Origin: an uncultured Lentisphaeraceae bacterium
Lineage (GTDB): Bacteria; Verrucomicrobiota; Kiritimatiellia; RFP12; DVOR01
Direction of reading: 5' to 3'
Length of the DNA: 5,787 nucleotides
Assembly: GCA_946056345.1 (NCBI GenBank)
Contig: CAMGJH010000083.1
Span: 1-5,787 of the forward strand
Made by a program: the position numbers and the translations under genes. The notes under the pieces were generated by a model. It saw nothing but the letters and a program-made list of their open reading frames with translations, was not told the DNA's origin and made no database searches. Below, piece by piece: positions 4,775 to 5,787 of the stretch. How positions within the stretch are numbered: position 1 is the first letter of the stretch; each line of letters opens with the position of its first letter.

Positions 4775-5787
4775 ATGGCTGAGATCCCCGGAATTAACGA
4801 ACAGGCCCGCCAGCGGCCGGTCTACGTCAACCAAGCCGCCGAGATGGCCAAGGGCTTGGGTATCACCGAGAAGGCCCAGACCCTCGTCAAGGAGGTGGCC
4901 GGGCTGCTCGGGAGCGAGCGGTCAGTGCGCGTAAGCAACGCCTCCGCCACGCAGACTGCCGAGGTGGGCACCCCCACCGGCGCTACCGGCGTGCCCGCCT
5001 TGGATAACCCCGATGACGCGAAGGCCAAGGAGGCCGATCTCGAGAAGCTAATCGCCTATCTCCAGCTGGAGAACGACGAGCAGCAGGCCGAGATGGCGCG
5101 CGACCGTATCGAGGTGCAGAAGAATAACCTCGAGACCCAGCACAAGGACCAGATGGAGAAGCTCCAGAAGTCCCTCGACGAGATGGACAAGGCGGCCAAG
5201 GCGAGCAAGATCTCCAAGATCTTCGGCTGGCTGTTGGCGGCCCTAGCGGTCGTGGCGGCGGTGGTCACCTGCGTGGCGACGGCCGGCGCGGCGGCCCCGT
5301 GCATTGCCGCCGGTATCGGCGCGGCGATTGCGGTCGGCTCGATGGTCCTGAGCGAAACCGGCGCAGCCGATAAGATTATCGAGGGGCTGGCCAAAGGTAT
5401 CACTGGGCTCGTCAAGGCCTTCGGCGGGGAGATTAGCGACGACGCGGCCAAGATGATTGCCTCGGTGGCCTACTCGCTGGCGATTATGGCCGCCGGATTG
5501 GCCTGTAGCTTCGTCTCGATTGGCACGGCGGCTAGCGCGGCCGTTAGCTCGACGATGCGTATTGTGCAGACCGCCACGCAGCTGCTCAACACCGGGTTGG
5601 GCGTGGCCTCCACCGGCGTGAACGCCTATGGCGTCTATGCCAACTACGAATCCGGCATGGCCTCGGCCGACCTCTCGGAGACCGAGAAGTTCTTGGCCCA
5701 GATGCGCCGCCAGCTCGAAGAGAGCCAGGAGGAACTCCAGGCCATCCTCGAGCAAATCCAGGCCGGCTTCCAGCAGGTGGTCGCAAT
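4775..5787 (+). CDS. T3SS hydrophobic translocator, SctE/YopB/IpaB/SipB-like (3' end beyond the window)
   Basis: The frame is open from ATG 4775 to the window edge, giving at least 337 residues. These proteins are secreted by the T3SS and insert in the host membrane to form the translocation pore. Seen in order: a polar N-terminus; P74-A-L-D-N-P79, a perfect PxLxxP class II chaperone-binding motif; a charged coiled coil at about 89-145; a basic stretch (K139-K148); a long hydrophobic segment at 149-192 (WLLAALAVVAAVV and PCIAAGIGAAIAVG); an amphipathic linker 193-226 including FGGEISDDAAK; a second hydrophobic segment at about 227-257; and another coiled coil from about 299. This layout is that of SctE translocators. 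Cysteines 166, 176 and 244 lie in the hydrophobic parts. The SD is AGAGGAG at 4758-4764, spacing 10. The adjacent chaperone is its expected partner. The C-terminus and next genes (usually the second translocator) are outside the window. Confidence 0.88.
   Translation, partial: MAEIPGINEQARQRPVYVNQAAEMAKGLGITEKAQTLVKEVAGLLGSERSVRVSNASATQTAEVGTPTGATGVPALDNPDDAKAKEADLEKLIAYLQLENDEQQAEMARDRIEVQKNNLETQHKDQMEKLQKSLDEMDKAAKASKISKIFGWLLAALAVVAAVVTCVATAGAAAPCIAAGIGAAIAVGSMVLSETGAADKIIEGLAKGITGLVKAFGGEISDDAAKMIASVAYSLAIMAAGLACSFVSIGTAASAAVSSTMRIVQTATQLLNTGLGVASTGVNAYGVYANYESGMASADLSETEKFLAQMRRQLEESQEELQAILEQIQAGFQQVVA

Noticed and set aside
5243..5755. - strand ORF opposite the translocator
   Set aside because: The + strand frame encodes coherent membrane segments and coiled coils; the antisense translation is His/Arg/Gly-rich.

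Overview
The window is GC-rich bacterial DNA with six convincing protein genes, all on the + strand, in two blocks. Genus cannot be read from the sequence. A type III secretion (T3SS) translocon cassette, strong Shine-Dalgarno (SD) sites and an ExoX-like exonuclease fit a Gram-negative host. The repeat-laden intergenic style makes me lean weakly towards the Verrucomicrobiota/Lentisphaerae/Kiritimatiellota part of the PVC group; this is inference only.

Bases 1-325 hold no gene I can support. They contain a dense set of GC-rich dyads: an 8-bp hairpin, a 23-bp near-palindrome, a hairpin of about 28 bp and a C/G-tract hairpin. An extended -10 promoter follows, placed so that the first transcript may be leaderless. 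Block 1 (326-2980) encodes a DEDDh 3'-5' exonuclease with an ExoX-type C-terminal domain, a PlsC-like acyltransferase with two altered motif residues, and an exported alpha/beta hydrolase. The last two are 18 nt apart and probably cotranscribed.

The 272-nt gap 2981-3252 separates the blocks. It holds a possible 16-codon ORF, a hairpin, a tract of 7-nt tandem repeats, two further dyads and the leader of the second operon. A 7-nt tandem tract also overlaps the stop codon of the exonuclease gene. The two tracts share the degenerate unit AACRGYG in opposite orientations.

Block 2 (3253-5787, running off the window) is a probable T3SS translocon operon: an unrecognised 323-aa coiled-coil protein, a SycD/LcrH/SicA-type TPR chaperone, and a YopB/IpaB/SipB-like hydrophobic translocator that is open at the right edge. 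The translocator carries a textbook PxLxxP class II chaperone-binding motif just upstream of a coiled coil. The coiled-coil protein has a degenerate copy (PxL without the last Pro) at nearly the same distance from a 24-residue segment that aligns without gaps to the translocator. The simplest reading is that it is a membrane-segment-free, translocator-related second client of the same chaperone. This is the most interesting point of the window.
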